64,000 nt of DNA from Paenibacillus sp. Root444D2 (GCF_001426375.1 NZ_LMEO01000012.1:62001-126000), one strand, 5' to 3'. Shown: positions 51,401 through 62,007, numbered from the stretch's first letter. The notes: generated from the sequence alone by a model not told the origin. Numbers and translations: made by a program.

Positions 51401-51701
51401 CAACAGCCATGTTCAGACCAGTTTGACCACCTAGTGTTGGAAGCAATCCATCCGGACGTTCTTGACGAATGATTTGCGTTACAAACTCAAGAGTAATCGG
51501 TTCGATATATACTTTATCCGCCATGTTCGTGTCCGTCATGATCGTTGCAGGGTTGCTGTTGATCAGGATAACTTCCATGCCTTCTTCTTTAAGTGCTTGA
51601 CAAGCTTGCGTACCTGCATAGTCAAATTCCGCTGCCTGACCGATGACGATAGGACCGGAACCGATAACGAGAATCTTTTTGAGTGTATTATTTTTTGGCA
51701 T
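48492..51701 (-). CDS. carB: Carbamoyl-phosphate synthase large subunit
   Basis: A 1069-residue two-module ATP-grasp enzyme. First module: [22 protein letters not shown], the glycine-rich loop [11 protein letters not shown]; second module: [36 protein letters not shown] and [16 protein letters not shown]-terminal allosteric MGS-like domain from about 935 ([20 protein letters not shown]). It makes carbamoyl phosphate from ammonia, bicarbonate and two ATP. It overlaps carA by 14 bp. AGGAGGAAC precedes the ATG. Confidence 0.97.
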   Translation of the reverse strand: MPKNNTLKKILVIGSGPIVIGQAAEFDYAGTQACQALKEEGMEVILINSNPATIMTDTNMADKVYIEPITLEFVTQIIRQERPDGLLPTLGGQTGLNMAVELARAGVLESENVKLLGTQLTAIEKAEDRDLFRDLMRELEQPVPDSVIVTTVAQAVDFANEIGFPIIIRPAYTLGGTGGGICNTMEELTEIVASGIRYSPIGQCLVERSIAGMKEVEYEVMRDANDNCIVVCNMENFDPVGVHTGDSIVVAPSQTLSDREYQMLRSASLKIIRALNIEGGCNVQYALDPHSFQYYVIEVNPRVSRSSALASKATGYPIAKMAAKIAIGYTLDELVNPVTGQTYACFEPALDYIVSKIPRWPFDKFTAANRKLGTQMKATGEVMAIGRTFEESIHKAVRSLEIGVHRLFLKETDLIDQETLEYRLQKPDDERLFLLAEAYRRGYTVEQLQNLTKIDWWFLNKLDGLIKYEKEIAASELTNELLFETKRKGFTDRAIAEIRTLAGCSTFTKEAEVRTHRLKQNIKPVYKMVDTCAAEFEASTPYYYSTYEQEDEVTETTKEKVVVLGSGPIRIGQGIEFDYSTVHAVWAIQAAGYEAVIINNNPETVSTDFNTSDRLYFEPLFFEDVMNVIERENPIGVIVQFGGQTAINLAAPLHKAGVRILGSDLESIDTAEDRKKFEALLSKLSIAQPPGGTVTSVDQAVGTAAKFGYPVIVRPSYVLGGRAMEIVYSDEELLSYMEYAVKINPEHPVLIDRYMLGKEVEVDAICDRETVLIPGIMEHVERAGVHSGDSIAVYPPQSISDEIKQQIIDITTKIGLELNVVGLVNIQFVIHNDQVYVIEVNPRSSRTVPFLSKVTNIPMANVATRVIMGQKLADMGYQGGLWPEDKYVSVKVPVFSFAKLRRVDTTLGPEMKSTGEVMGRDINFAKALYKGLIGAGMKIPAAGSVVVTVADKDKEEAIEILKGFYRLGYKIIATGGTAAAIEQAGLPVTTVNKLSEGSPNILDLIRSGEAQFVVNTLTKGKEPERDGFRIRREAVENGVVCMTSLDTVRALVNMLEAINFSSRAMPIHV

Positions 51702-52860
51702 ATTGCAGTTCCTCCTTCACAGATGTCGATGCCGTGGAAGCTTTCCACTGTGCAAGCATTTGCGCTTGGCGCGGCTGCTGTGGGTTATCGATTTTGTGCT
51801 GACGAATCAGCGAGACGAAATCATCGAACAAGTAGCTGGAATCAAATGGCCCCGGTGCTGCCTCAGGGTGATATTGAACCGAGAAGGCAGGGTATTTCTT
51901 ATGTTTCAAACCTTCAATAGTACGATCATTATTGTTGATGTGCGTCACTTCAAGGTCGGTTCCTTGTACGGACTCTTCCTTAACTGTGTAACCATGGTTT
52001 TGCGATGTAATGTAACAGCGTCCAGATACGAGATCTTTAACCGGATGGTTACCGCCGCGGTGACCGAACTTCAGTTTATCAGTGTCAGCGCCGCAAGCCA
52101 GTGCGAACAGCTGATGACCCAAGCAAATGCCGAAGAGCGGGATATCGCCGAGTAAACCTTTAATCATTTCGACAGCGTGAGGTACGTCTTTCGGATCCCC
52201 AGGGCCGTTAGACAGCAGTACACCGTCTGGCGCAAGGCGACGAATTTGTTCAGCTGTAGCATCTTGAGGTACAACAACAACGTCACAGTCACGTTTGCTT
52301 AGATCGCGGATGATTCCGCTTTTAGCTCCGAAGTCTACGAGAACGATACGTTCTTTGTGTCCAGGTGCGCCGTATACACTTTTTGTGGATACACGAGCGA
52401 CTTGATCCGTCATAAGTTGCGTTCCTCTTAGGATCTCAGTAAGCTCAGCAATGGATTTATTGGATGTTGTCAAAAGGCTTTTCATAACGCCGTGATGACG
52501 GATTTTACGTGTTAACATGCGCGTATCGATGCCGCTGATCCCAACGATGCCGTATTCTTTCAGCAGGCTACCCAGCGTATATTGCGCTCTCCAGTTACTA
52601 GGAATCTCTTCATGCTCACGAACGACAAAGCCATGAATGAAAGGACGTACGGATTCAAAATCATCCCGAATCACACCGTAGTTCCCCACCAAAGGATACG
52701 TCATGGTCACGATTTGACCGCAGTAGGAAGGATCGGAAAGCACCTCCTGATAACCTGTAATTCCTGTATTGAATACAACCTCGCCGACGGATTCACCTTC
52801 ACTACCGAACGATTTTCCTGTAAAAAGAGTGCCGTCTTCCAGCAACAATCTTGCCTGCAT
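51688..52860 (-). CDS. carA: Carbamoyl-phosphate synthase small subunit
   Basis: A 390-residue glutamine amidotransferase. N-terminal domain with [31 protein letters not shown], then a class I amidotransferase domain with the Cys nucleophile in [13 protein letters not shown] and the His-Glu pair in [12 protein letters not shown]. It supplies ammonia to CarB. It lies 189 bp after pyrC, the widest gap in the operon. AAGGAG precedes the ATG. Confidence 0.96.
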   Translation of the reverse strand: MQARLLLEDGTLFTGKSFGSEGESVGEVVFNTGITGYQEVLSDPSYCGQIVTMTYPLVGNYGVIRDDFESVRPFIHGFVVREHEEIPSNWRAQYTLGSLLKEYGIVGISGIDTRMLTRKIRHHGVMKSLLTTSNKSIAELTEILRGTQLMTDQVARVSTKSVYGAPGHKERIVLVDFGAKSGIIRDLSKRDCDVVVVPQDATAEQIRRLAPDGVLLSNGPGDPKDVPHAVEMIKGLLGDIPLFGICLGHQLFALACGADTDKLKFGHRGGNHPVKDLVSGRCYITSQNHGYTVKEESVQGTDLEVTHINNNDRTIEGLKHKKYPAFSVQYHPEAAPGPFDSSYLFDDFVSLIRQHKIDNPQQPRQAQMLAQWKASTASTSVKEELQYAKK

Positions 52861-53049
52861 GTTCTTTCAACTCCTTCGCTATTGTCAAACGATTCTCACG
52901 AACCGCAGATGTCATGCCTACAACTTCCATTTTATTGCATAAGACTTGCATAAAAAGCAATCATTCTGTATAAATATACACGATTTATCGATCTACGTAC
53001 AGATCTTATTGCGGATTTTAGCTTGATTTAAACACGATTTAAGAACAAT
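52861..53049 (-). promoter_or_regulatory. pyrC-carA gap with repeated TTGCATAA and a TGTATA/TATACA dyad
   Basis: A 189-bp A/T-rich gap inside the operon. TTGCATAA occurs at 52935 and 52946, exactly 11 bp apart, and TGTATA-AA-TATACA lies at 52967-52980. It may carry an internal promoter or a regulator site (for example arginine control); no PyrR box is visible. Confidence 0.35.
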
Positions 53050-54333
53050 TTATGACCAAACGACTTTACCGGAAGCGATTGTAACAACTGGCCAGCCTTG
53101 CAGCTTCCAGCCGATGAACGGCGTGTTTTTGCTGCGTGAAACGATTTCTTCTTTGAGAACTTCGCGCTCTGTTTCCAAATCCACGATTGTGATATCAGCT
53201 GCGCTGCCTACTTCCAAAGTTCCGTATGGAAGACCGAATACGTCGGCAGGTTTTTTCGTCATTCGATCTACGAGGAAGCCTAATGACCATTTACCTGTAA
53301 GCACAAATTTCGTGTACAGCAGAGAGAACGCAGTTTCGAAGCCGAGTATGCCGAATGGAGCGAGCATCATGCCCTTCTCTTTCTCTTCTTCGGTGTGCGG
53401 CGCGTGATCTGTTACGATAATGTCTATCGTTCCGTCTTCCAAACCTTCAATGACAGCCTGCACATCGCGCGGTGTGCGCAGCGGCGGGTTCATCTTCCAG
53501 TTGGCATCGAGCCCTGGAATGTCTTCATCCGAGAGCACGAGGTGATGCGGACATACCTCGGCAGTTACTTTAATGCCGAACTGCTTCGCATGTCGGATCA
53601 GACGAACCGACTGCTCGGTGCTTACGTGGCACACGTGGTAGTGAACACCCGTCGCTTCAGCTAGCAGCACGTCGCGACCCACATGAATCGCCTCGGACTC
53701 GTTCGGGATTCCCTTCAGTCCGTGCTTCTTCGCGAACGCACCTTCGCTCACCGGCGCGCCAACCACAAGCGTGTCATCCTCGCAATGAGCGATGATTGGC
53801 ATACCGATGGATGCAGCCAAGGCCATTGCATCTTTCATCATTTGCGCGCTTTGCACGCCGACGCCATCATCGGTGTAGCCGATGACGCCCGCTTCTTTCA
53901 GCGCAGCGAAATCGGTCAACTCGCGGCCGAGCTCGTTCTTCGTAATCGTGCCATATGGGAGAACACGGACGACACCTTCCGTCGCTGCTTTATCCAATAT
54001 GTAGTTCACCGTCTCAACAGTATCGATCACAGGCCTTGTGTTGGGCATGCAAGCGATGGTTGTGAAGCCGCCTCTTGCAGCGGAACGTGTTCCGGTCGCG
54101 ATATTTTCTTTATGTTCAAAGCCAGGCTCTCTCAGGTGGACATGCATATCGATGAATCCTGGAGTCACCAGTTTACCTGAGGCATCAATGACTTCATGGC
54201 CTTCGGTTTGTGGAGCCGAACCTTCTACTGCATCTATAACCTTTGCAATTTTATCGTTCTCTACCAAAATGTGTTTCTTCGCTTGTACATTATTTACATC
54301 GACGGTAAGTCCGTTTAAGATCCAGATACCCAT
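53050..54333 (-). CDS. pyrC: Dihydroorotase, class I
   Basis: A 427-residue zinc amidohydrolase that closes carbamoyl aspartate to dihydroorotate. Metal motif DMHVHLREPGFEHKE near residue 60, the later His residues in HCEDD and VCHVSTEQSV, and the catalytic Asp in IVTDHAPHTEEEK. The start follows GGGGGAC. The middle of the gene (about 53440-54000) is G+C richer than its ends. Third gene of the operon. Confidence 0.95.
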   Translation of the reverse strand: MGIWILNGLTVDVNNVQAKKHILVENDKIAKVIDAVEGSAPQTEGHEVIDASGKLVTPGFIDMHVHLREPGFEHKENIATGTRSAARGGFTTIACMPNTRPVIDTVETVNYILDKAATEGVVRVLPYGTITKNELGRELTDFAALKEAGVIGYTDDGVGVQSAQMMKDAMALAASIGMPIIAHCEDDTLVVGAPVSEGAFAKKHGLKGIPNESEAIHVGRDVLLAEATGVHYHVCHVSTEQSVRLIRHAKQFGIKVTAEVCPHHLVLSDEDIPGLDANWKMNPPLRTPRDVQAVIEGLEDGTIDIIVTDHAPHTEEEKEKGMMLAPFGILGFETAFSLLYTKFVLTGKWSLGFLVDRMTKKPADVFGLPYGTLEVGSAADITIVDLETEREVLKEEIVSRSKNTPFIGWKLQGWPVVTIASGKVVWS

Positions 54334-54353
54334 TGTGATATTGTCCCCCTGTT

Positions 54354-55250
54354 TTATGATAAAGCTCGTTCGATGACCGCCATACGAATCGGAACACCAT
54401 GAGCAATTTGTGTGAAAATTTTGGATTTCTCGTGTTCTACCAGCTCATCATCAAGCTCTACATTTCGATTGACCGGAGCAGGATGCATGATGATTGCGTG
54501 AGGAGCCATGCGGCTTGCACGCTCTGCAGTTAACCCGTATTGCTCGCGATATTCCTCTGCTGAGCGGATGATTCCTTTGTCGTGCCGTTCAAGCTGCACA
54601 CGCAGCATCATAACTACGTCAGCTTTCAGTGCTTCCTCGAAGGACACATACGGTGCGAACTCAGCCAGCTCCGGTGCTTGCATGCTTTCCGGTGCGCAGA
54701 ACTGAACTTTAGCTCCCAAGGCGATGAGGCCCCATAGGTTGGAGCGAGCGACGCGGCTGTGCAAGATGTCTCCGATAATGGAGACCGTCAAGCCTTTGAT
54801 GGCGCCGAACTGTTTGCGCATTGTGTAGAAATCGAGCAGGGCCTGCGTTGGATGCTCGTTATTGCCGTCCCCCGCGTTAATGAGCGGGATTTTGATTTTC
54901 TCAGCCAGCTCTTGCAGGACACCATTCGGCTTTAATCGGATGACTCCGGCATCAATGCCCATGGACTCGAGTGTACGGACTGTATCGTAGATGGACTCCC
55001 CTTTTTGTACACTGGATTCAGCAGCGGAGAAATTCAGTACATCAGCTCCGAGCCGCTTTTGCGCCAGTTCAAAGGAGAACCGAGTTCTTGTACTATTTTC
55101 AAAAAACAAGTTGGAAACGAATTTGCCTTGAAATTGATTCGTCACTTTCGAAGAAGATTGTTCCCAGTAGGCAGCACGATCGAGTATGCTCGTTATCTCC
55201 CCTGCGCTTACGCCTTTCAATCCTAGAAAATGCTTGGTTTGTGTACTCAC
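54354..55250 (-). CDS. pyrB: Aspartate carbamoyltransferase catalytic chain
   Basis: A 298-residue transcarbamoylase with the carbamoyl-phosphate loop FFENSTRTRFSFELAQKRLG (about residues 52-71), the SSVQKGES loop, the HPTQALLDFYTMRKQFG segment and the aspartate-binding region PAPVNRNVELDDELVE. No regulatory chain gene (pyrI) follows, as in other Firmicutes. The GTG at 55250 is chosen because AGGAG lies 8 nt upstream; a GTG at 55259 would overlap the ribosome site. It starts 5 bases after the pyrR stop. Confidence 0.95.
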   Translation of the reverse strand: MSTQTKHFLGLKGVSAGEITSILDRAAYWEQSSSKVTNQFQGKFVSNLFFENSTRTRFSFELAQKRLGADVLNFSAAESSVQKGESIYDTVRTLESMGIDAGVIRLKPNGVLQELAEKIKIPLINAGDGNNEHPTQALLDFYTMRKQFGAIKGLTVSIIGDILHSRVARSNLWGLIALGAKVQFCAPESMQAPELAEFAPYVSFEEALKADVVMMLRVQLERHDKGIIRSAEEYREQYGLTAERASRMAPHAIIMHPAPVNRNVELDDELVEHEKSKIFTQIAHGVPIRMAVIERALS

Positions 55251-55255
55251 TATGC

Positions 55256-55962
<707 letters not shown>

Positions 55963-56146
55963 AAAAAACTCCTTGCCATTTGTTGGCAAGGAGTTACGAG
56001 TGCATAAAGATACAGAGCGGGGCATAAGGATGCGCACATCCCTAAGCTTAGTCATACACTGAATCCGCGACTCAGTATATCCCGTCTTTTCTCATCGACT
56101 ACCTTGCCAGTCTCTCTGGACTGTTTTTAAAGGTACATATTTAATT
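55963..56146 (-). promoter_or_regulatory. PyrR-dependent transcription attenuator of the pyr operon
   Basis: In order of transcription: the PyrR loop AGTCCAGAGAGACTGGCAAG (rc of 56103-56122), which contains the conserved CCAGAGAG core, then the antiterminator arms, then a terminator with arms CTCCTTGCCA and TGGCAAGGAG (55993-55969) followed by TTTTTT (55968-55963). GACTGGCAAGG can pair with the terminator arm CCTTGCCA, giving the known three-way switch. Confidence 0.9.
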
Positions 56147-56152
56147 AAAAGA

Positions 56153-56181
56153 ATTATCCCACTTTCGACACGATAAGTCAA
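56153..56181 (-). promoter_or_regulatory. SigA-type promoter of the pyr operon
   Basis: Minus strand TTGACT (56181-56176), exactly 17-bp spacer, GATAAT (56158-56153); the expected start at about 56146 leaves a leader of some 20 bases before the PyrR box. Confidence 0.85.
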
Positions 56182-56202
56182 TATCTATTTCAAGAACTTG
56201 CT

Positions 56203-56232
56203 TTGAGCTAGCGCTCAGCCATGTGTTATAAT
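56203..56232 (+). promoter_or_regulatory. Promoter of the ABC exporter operon with a palindrome in the spacer
   Basis: TTGAGC (56203-56208), 18-bp spacer, TATAAT (56227-56232) with a T-rich upstream. The dyad TGAGC-TAGC-GCTCA (56204-56217) overlaps the -35 and could be a repressor site. The -10 is 6 bases before the ATG of a short ORF. Confidence 0.7.
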
Positions 56233-56238
56233 TTACAT

Positions 56239-56328
56239 ATGAGAAAACCTCTATCTAGGCCATTCATAGATGAGCGATCGCGTTTAACGCGGAGAGACTT
56301 TGGTCTACGACCAAAGATCCCTATATGA
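56239..56328 (+). CDS. Probable leaderless 29-codon ORF ahead of the ABC exporter
   Basis: MRKPLSRPFIDERSRLTRRD... ends GLRPKIPI and stops with TGA at 56326. The ATG lies 7 bases after the -10 box, so the transcript would begin at or beside it and be leaderless. The peptide is rich in Arg and Pro. The perfect 8-bp stem CTTTGGTC/GACCAAAG (56298-56316) sits inside the frame, so a translating or stalled ribosome would change leader folding. Leader peptides control several drug-resistance genes, including bmrCD of B. subtilis by bmrB. Candidate regulatory peptide. Confidence 0.55.
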   Translation: MRKPLSRPFIDERSRLTRRDFGLRPKIPI

Positions 56329-56479
56329 GGCTTTATCATCAATAAGAAAGCGGTTTTCGGAAACCAAAAACTTATACTTTCTTATGTGGTAAAAACACGA
56401 GCTTCGCCTGTTTTCTAACGAAAACTCAGTAAGGCTTAAGATGCCCGTTTTACTAGGGAAAAACGCTAAGGAGGAACCT
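56329..56479 (+). promoter_or_regulatory. Structured leader of the ABC exporter with hairpin-element array
   Basis: After the short ORF come three hairpins: TAAGAAAG...CTTTCTTA enclosing GGTTTTCGGAAACC (56343-56385), GTTTTC/GAAAAC (56410-56425) and GTTTT...AAAAAC (56447-56464), the last directly followed by GCTAAGGAGG, the ribosome site. The last two resemble the dispersed element in forward orientation. Confidence 0.6.
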
Positions 56480-58204
56480 ATGTTCAAATTGTTTCGGCTT
56501 CTGAAACCGTACAAAGCTTCTGTGGTTGCGATTATTACTTTGATGCTCTTGCAATCACTGGCGCAGTTGTACCTGCCCACACTGCTCGCTGACATTGTCG
56601 ATGTCGGGGTTGTGAAAGGAGATATTCCTTATATTCTCCGGTTTGGCGCTTACATGCTTTTAGTAGCGATGGGCGCGATGCTTTGTGTTATCATCGCAAG
56701 CTACTTGTTGGCACGAACGGCGACAGGATTCGGCAGGGATTTACGACGAACACTTTTTACCCATGTAGAAAGCTTTTCCTTGCACGAATTTGATAAACTC
56801 GGTACTTCCTCCCTCATTACCAGAACCACGAATGACATCGCACAAGTTCAGCAAGTGATTGTCATGATGCGCATGTTCATCGGCGCACCTACAATGCTAG
56901 TCGGCGGAGTCATCATGGCCACTTATAAGGACGCCCATCTCGCCATTGTATTAATCTCCATCATCCCGATTCTTGCACTAGCTATTGTGGGAATCATGCG
57001 TAAAGGACTTCCCTTATTCAAAGCATTACAGCTCAAAATCGATGGCATTAATCTCGTGCTGCGTGAAAATTTAACCGGCATCCGCGTCATTCGCGCCTTT
57101 AACCGTTCCGATCATGAAAAACGTAAATTCGAAAAAGCGAACTTGGATTATACGAAAACAGCCATAAAAGTAAATGTGATCATGGCTACGATGATGCCCA
57201 TCATGATGCTTGTATTTAATCTTGGAGTTGTCGTCATTCTTTGGTACGGCGGAGTTCGTATTGATGCCAATCAAATGCAGATTGGTGACTTAATGGCCTT
57301 CATCCAATATGCCATGCAGATTATGTTTTCTATGTTCATGATGACGATGATTTTCATGATGATTCCACGTGCATCAGCTTCTTCTGTCCGTATTAATGAA
57401 GTTTTAGCCCATCAATCTAGCATACATAGCGCTGAAACGGCGAAATCTCTTGATACCAATCAAGCTGCAGTTGAATTTAAGCATGTATCCTTTAGTTATC
57501 CCGGGGCTGAACAACCAGCAATCCGTGATCTATCCTTCCGTGCTGAGCCTGGTGAGGTAACAGCAATTATAGGAGGAACAGGATCGGGAAAGACGACCCT
57601 CATTCATTTACTGCTGCGCTTCTATGATGTAGAGTCCGGCTCTATCCTCTTAGATGGTCATCCCCTGCCTGCTTTGAAGTTAGAAAGTCTAAGACAGCAA
57701 ATCGGTTATGTCCCACAAAAAGCGGCACTTTTCTCAGGAACAGTTGCGGATAACATTCGTTTTGGACGTGAGATGGCAACGGATGAGGAGATTCAGCATG
57801 CTGCAACCACTGCGCAAGCAGCCGATTTCATCGCTGAAATGAATGAAGGCTATCAAGCTGTTCTCGCCCAAGGCGGAACGAATTTATCCGGTGGCCAGAA
57901 GCAGCGGCTTGCCATTGCTCGTGCACTTGTTCGTAAACCGAATATCTATGTATTTGATGATAGCTTCTCAGCCCTTGATTTCAAAACAGATGCTAAACTT
58001 CGTTCAGCTCTCAAAACTGAAACCGAACAAGCAACGATGATCATTGTCGCCCAACGTGTCAGTACCATTATGGACGCAAACCGGATTATCGTACTGGAAG
58101 AAGGACAAATTGCAGGGATCGGCACCCATTCAGATCTGATGAAAACATGTGCTGTGTATCAAGAAATTGTTGCTTCTCAGCTGTCAGAGGAGGAAATTGC
58201 ATGA
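56480..58204 (+). CDS. ABC exporter half-transporter with degenerate catalytic site
   Basis: A 574-residue half-transporter: six helices (residues about 10-300) and a C-terminal ATPase with Walker A GGTGSGKTT, canonical signature LSGGQKQR, but Walker B ends FDDS (Asp for the catalytic Glu) and the switch His is Gln in IVAQRVST. These are the marks of the non-catalytic member of heterodimeric exporters such as BmrC/BmrD and TM287/288. Start at 56480 follows AAGGAGG; the frame to 56441 is the hairpin element. It overlaps the partner gene by ATGA. Likely a multidrug exporter. Confidence 0.92.
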   Translation: MFKLFRLLKPYKASVVAIITLMLLQSLAQLYLPTLLADIVDVGVVKGDIPYILRFGAYMLLVAMGAMLCVIIASYLLARTATGFGRDLRRTLFTHVESFSLHEFDKLGTSSLITRTTNDIAQVQQVIVMMRMFIGAPTMLVGGVIMATYKDAHLAIVLISIIPILALAIVGIMRKGLPLFKALQLKIDGINLVLRENLTGIRVIRAFNRSDHEKRKFEKANLDYTKTAIKVNVIMATMMPIMMLVFNLGVVVILWYGGVRIDANQMQIGDLMAFIQYAMQIMFSMFMMTMIFMMIPRASASSVRINEVLAHQSSIHSAETAKSLDTNQAAVEFKHVSFSYPGAEQPAIRDLSFRAEPGEVTAIIGGTGSGKTTLIHLLLRFYDVESGSILLDGHPLPALKLESLRQQIGYVPQKAALFSGTVADNIRFGREMATDEEIQHAATTAQAADFIAEMNEGYQAVLAQGGTNLSGGQKQRLAIARALVRKPNIYVFDDSFSALDFKTDAKLRSALKTETEQATMIIVAQRVSTIMDANRIIVLEEGQIAGIGTHSDLMKTCAVYQEIVASQLSEEEIA

Positions 58205-60081
58205 GCGTGAAACCAAAAGAGAAAGCTCCTTCTCAAGCGGGGGTAAATCCCGGTCACTTTGGCCGAGGCGGCATGGGTGGCATGGGAATGCCGGTCCAAA
58301 AGGCTAAGGATTTCAAGGGAACTATACGACGGTTGTCCAGGTATATGAGTCCTTTCCGTGTATCTATCCTATTTGTTTTTATCGCGGCTGTTCTCAGCAC
58401 ACTCTTCAGTATTATTAGTCCCAAACTCATGGGTAACGCAACAACCATATTGTATGAAGGCTCTGTCGCGAAGTTCAAAGGTGTTGCCGGCGCCAAAATT
58501 GACTTCGATGCCATTTTCCAAATCATCATTATTCTTGCAGCCCTCTACATCCTTAGCGCCATACTAACCTTCATCCAGCAGTGGATTATGGTCGGTGTCA
58601 CACAAAAAATAGTATTTAATCTTCGTAGAGATATTAGTGAAAAGCTAACCCGAGTACCTCTCTCCTTATTCGACTCTCGCAGTCATGGGGACACGATGAG
58701 CCGAGCTACTAACGACGTAGATACGATTAGTTCTACCATGCAGCAAAGCTTGACGCAGTTGATTACTTCAGTTGTGACCCTAGTCGGGATCATTATTATG
58801 ATGCTAACCATTAGTCCTTTGTTGACTTTAGCCACGATCGTAACCTTACCGCTAAGCATTTTGGGAACGAAGATGATTGCATCACGGTCTCAGAAGTATT
58901 TTAAAGGACAACAGAAGACACTCGGTGAACTGAATGGTCACGTGGAAGAAATGTATACGGGGCATACCATAGTCAAAGCTTTTGGCCGTGAGCAGAAATC
59001 TGTTGAGCAATTCAATGTAATTAATGAACGCTTGTATCATTCAGGCTGGCGTGCACAGTTTATCTCGGGGATGATATTCCCCCTTATGTCCTTTATTGGG
59101 AATATCGGCTATGTATTGGTCAGTGTGATTGGTGGCATCATGGTAACAAATGGGGCTATTAAAATCGGAGATATTCTTGCGTTTATTCAGTATTCAGGAC
59201 AATTTGGGATGCCCATCGCACAAGTGGCTAATATAGCCAACGTGATTCAATCCACAATCGCCGCCGCGGAACGTATCTTCGAGTTATTAGATGAGACTGA
59301 GGAAGTACAAGAAATCACCCATGTAAAAACAGCCAAGAATGTCCAAGGTCATGTTCAATTTAAACAGGTTACCTTTGCTTACAAAGAGGATACCTCATTA
59401 ATTCAAGATATGAATATCCATGTAGAGCCAGGACAAACGGTTGCCATTGTTGGCCCTACAGGGGCGGGTAAAACTACGATTGTCAATCTACTGATGCGTT
59501 TCTACGAATTAAAGGGTGGAACGATTTCCATTGATGAGGTAGACACACGCGAAATGTCACGCAGTCATCTTCGCGGACTGTTCGGTATGGTTCTGCAAGA
59601 TACATGGCTGTTCAACGGAACAATTCGCGAAAATATCGCTTACGGACGTGATGGTGCCACAGAAGACGAGATTGTTAGTGCGGCTCGCGCGGCCTATGCC
59701 GATCATTTCATTCGAACCTTGCCGGAAGGTTACGATACCAGACTGAATGAAGAAGCATCCAATCTTTCACATGGGCAAAAGCAGCTTCTGACCATTGCTC
59801 GCGCCATACTTGCGGATCCAACCATTTTGATTCTTGATGAAGCAACGAGCAGCGTAGATACACGCACGGAAGTTTCCATCCAAAAGGCAATGAATAACCT
59901 GATGGAGGGTCGCACAAGCTTCGTCATTGCCCATCGTCTTTCCACCATTCGTGATGCTGATCTCATTCTTGTTATGAATCATGGCTCTGTTATCGAACAA
60001 GGAACACATGAACAGCTGTTGGAACAGCACGGCTTTTATGCAGATCTGTACTATAGTCAGTTCGCTCAAAAAGCTCTATGA
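58201..60081 (+). CDS. ABC exporter half-transporter, catalytic partner
   Basis: A 626-residue half-transporter. About 35 extra N-terminal residues are Gly/Met-rich (FGRGGMGGMGMPVQ), then six helices, then an ATPase with Walker A GPTGAGKTT, Walker B LILDEATS with the catalytic Glu, switch His in VIAHRLST, and a non-canonical signature LSHGQ. Together with the partner, one composite site is normal and one is degenerate, as in known heterodimers. The ATG overlaps the upstream stop by 4 bp, so the two are coupled. Confidence 0.93.
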   Translation: MSVKPKEKAPSQAGVNPGHFGRGGMGGMGMPVQKAKDFKGTIRRLSRYMSPFRVSILFVFIAAVLSTLFSIISPKLMGNATTILYEGSVAKFKGVAGAKIDFDAIFQIIIILAALYILSAILTFIQQWIMVGVTQKIVFNLRRDISEKLTRVPLSLFDSRSHGDTMSRATNDVDTISSTMQQSLTQLITSVVTLVGIIIMMLTISPLLTLATIVTLPLSILGTKMIASRSQKYFKGQQKTLGELNGHVEEMYTGHTIVKAFGREQKSVEQFNVINERLYHSGWRAQFISGMIFPLMSFIGNIGYVLVSVIGGIMVTNGAIKIGDILAFIQYSGQFGMPIAQVANIANVIQSTIAAAERIFELLDETEEVQEITHVKTAKNVQGHVQFKQVTFAYKEDTSLIQDMNIHVEPGQTVAIVGPTGAGKTTIVNLLMRFYELKGGTISIDEVDTREMSRSHLRGLFGMVLQDTWLFNGTIRENIAYGRDGATEDEIVSAARAAYADHFIRTLPEGYDTRLNEEASNLSHGQKQLLTIARAILADPTILILDEATSSVDTRTEVSIQKAMNNLMEGRTSFVIAHRLSTIRDADLILVMNHGSVIEQGTHEQLLEQHGFYADLYYSQFAQKAL

Positions 60082-60153
60082 ATACACATTGGCTCAAATG
60101 CCGCCTTTCTGATAATATAGGAGAGTCAATCTAAATTTTAAGGAGATGTCACC

Positions 60154-60864
60154 ATGAGCGAGATGAATACGTTAGAAATTATTCAGTTTATTAAAGAAAG
60201 CAAGAAAAAAACGCCTGTTAAAGTATACGTAAAAGGAAACCTTGAAGGTATTAACTTTGGCGAAGGCAGCCAATCCTTTATATCCGGCGGAAGCGGCGTT
60301 GTTTTTGGCGAATGGAGCGAAATTCAGCCTGTTCTTGAAGCAAACAAAGCGCAAATTGCGGATTTCGTCGTTGAAGCAGATCGTCGTAATTCTGCGATTC
60401 CAATGCTTGATCTGAAGCCAATCAATGCGCGAATTGAACCAGGAGCAATTATTCGTGATAAAGTACATATCGGAGATAACGCCGTTATCATGATGGGCGC
60501 TCTCATTAATATTGGTGCTTCTGTTGGCGATGGTACTATGATCGACATGAATGCTGTTCTTGGCGGTAGAGCACAAGTCGGCAAAATGTGTCATATCGGT
60601 GCTGGTGCAGTCGTTGCAGGCGTTATTGAGCCCCCTTCCGCACAGCCTTGTGTGATTGAGGATGATGTACTTGTTGGAGCGAATGCAGTGATCTTAGAAG
60701 GTGTTCGCATCGGAAAAGGATCTGTTGTTGCTGCCGGCGCTATCGTTACACAAGACGTTGAAGAATACACGGTTGTAGCAGGAGCACCTGCACGAGTGAT
60801 CAAGAAAGTGGACGATAAAACGAAGTCCAAAACAGAAATTTTACAAGATCTGCGCACCCTGTAA
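60154..60864 (+). CDS. dapH: 2,3,4,5-tetrahydropyridine-2,6-dicarboxylate N-acetyltransferase
   Basis: A 236-residue hexapeptide-repeat acetyltransferase (DapH/DapD type). The N-terminal helical domain (1-85) is followed by the left-handed beta helix (about 90-215; [61 protein letters not shown]). It acetylates tetrahydrodipicolinate with acetyl-CoA in the acetylase branch of lysine and meso-diaminopimelate synthesis. AAGGAGATG precedes the ATG. It is followed 21 bp later by the deacetylase, and patA lies downstream on the other strand. Confidence 0.93.
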   Translation: MSEMNTLEIIQFIKESKKKTPVKVYVKGNLEGINFGEGSQSFISGGSGVVFGEWSEIQPVLEANKAQIADFVVEADRRNSAIPMLDLKPINARIEPGAIIRDKVHIGDNAVIMMGALINIGASVGDGTMIDMNAVLGGRAQVGKMCHIGAGAVVAGVIEPPSAQPCVIEDDVLVGANAVILEGVRIGKGSVVAAGAIVTQDVEEYTVVAGAPARVIKKVDDKTKSKTEILQDLRTL

Positions 60865-60885
60865 GGTGTTCTGGAGGAATTCACC

Positions 60886-62007
60886 ATGCTTAGCCCTTTT
60901 ATAGAGCTGCGCCGTCAGCTTCATCAAATTCCGGAGCCGGGCTTTCAAGAGTTCAAGACGCAACAGCTACTCCTTGACCACCTAGCTAAGCTTCCTCAGG
61001 ATAGACTGACGATTCGCACATGGCGCACTGGTATTTTGGTTTATATCAAAGGTACTAATCCGACCAAACGCTTCGGATATCGAGCGGATATGGACGGACT
61101 GCCCATTACGGAAGAGACTTCTCTTCCGTTTCCTTCCCAGCATCCAGGTTACATGCATGCGTGCGGGCATGATTTTCACATGTCGATTGGGATGGGTGTT
61201 GTTACCCATTTCGCTCAGCAGCCGATGAAAGATGACCTGGTTGTATTGTTTCAGCCAGCTGAAGAAGGTCCAGGCGGCGCTTTACCTATGCTTGCTGCTG
61301 AAGAATTGCAGGATTGGAAGCCCGACCAAATGGTGGCTCTCCATATAGCTCCTGAGTATCCAGTAGGCACGATTGCCACTAGGCCGGAGATCTTATTTGC
61401 CAATACGTCTGAGCTGTTCATTGACCTGCTGGGCAAAGGCGGACATGCTGCTTATCCGCACCAAGCGAACGATATGATCATAGCGGCGACACAAATGGTT
61501 GGTCAACTGCAAACCATTGTTTCTCGTAATGTGAATCCGCTTGATTCGGCCGTTATTACCATTGGTAAAATGGAAGCTGGCACTAAGCAGAACATCATCG
61601 CGGAAAAAGCCCGTTTGGAAGGCACAATTCGTACCCTTTCCGCTGATTCTATGAACAAGATTAAGAAACGCATCGAAGCCGTAGCTGCAGGAATCGAAAG
61701 CTCCTTCGAGTGTCAAGTCTCTATTGATTATGGCTCGAATTACCGCCAAGTGTTCAATGATCCTGCTTTGACAGTGGAATTCATGAACTGGCTGCGCGGT
61801 AAAGATAACGTACAGCTTGTGGAGTGTACAGAAGCGATGACAGGCGAAGACTTTGGCTACTTTTTGGAGCAAATACCTGGCTTCATGTTCTGGTTAGGGG
61901 TAGACACCCCGCATGGGTTGCATAACGCCAAGCTTGATCCTAACGAGAGTGCTATTGATGTAGCCATAGATACAATAACAGCCTATTTGCGGTTTAAATC
62001 TAGTTAA
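60886..62007 (+). CDS. N-acetyldiaminopimelate deacetylase
   Basis: A 373-residue M20D amidohydrolase (YkuR type). Metal residues in [11 protein letters not shown] (about 63-73), [27 protein letters not shown] and HIAPEYPVG; the dimer domain contains [14 protein letters not shown]; the C-terminus has [22 protein letters not shown]. It removes acetate from N-acetyl-LL-diaminopimelate. Directly after dapH in one operon, as in Bacillus dapH-dapL arrangements. GGAGGAATT precedes the ATG. Confidence 0.93.
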   Translation: MLSPFIELRRQLHQIPEPGFQEFKTQQLLLDHLAKLPQDRLTIRTWRTGILVYIKGTNPTKRFGYRADMDGLPITEETSLPFPSQHPGYMHACGHDFHMSIGMGVVTHFAQQPMKDDLVVLFQPAEEGPGGALPMLAAEELQDWKPDQMVALHIAPEYPVGTIATRPEILFANTSELFIDLLGKGGHAAYPHQANDMIIAATQMVGQLQTIVSRNVNPLDSAVITIGKMEAGTKQNIIAEKARLEGTIRTLSADSMNKIKKRIEAVAAGIESSFECQVSIDYGSNYRQVFNDPALTVEFMNWLRGKDNVQLVECTEAMTGEDFGYFLEQIPGFMFWLGVDTPHGLHNAKLDPNESAIDVAIDTITAYLRFKSS

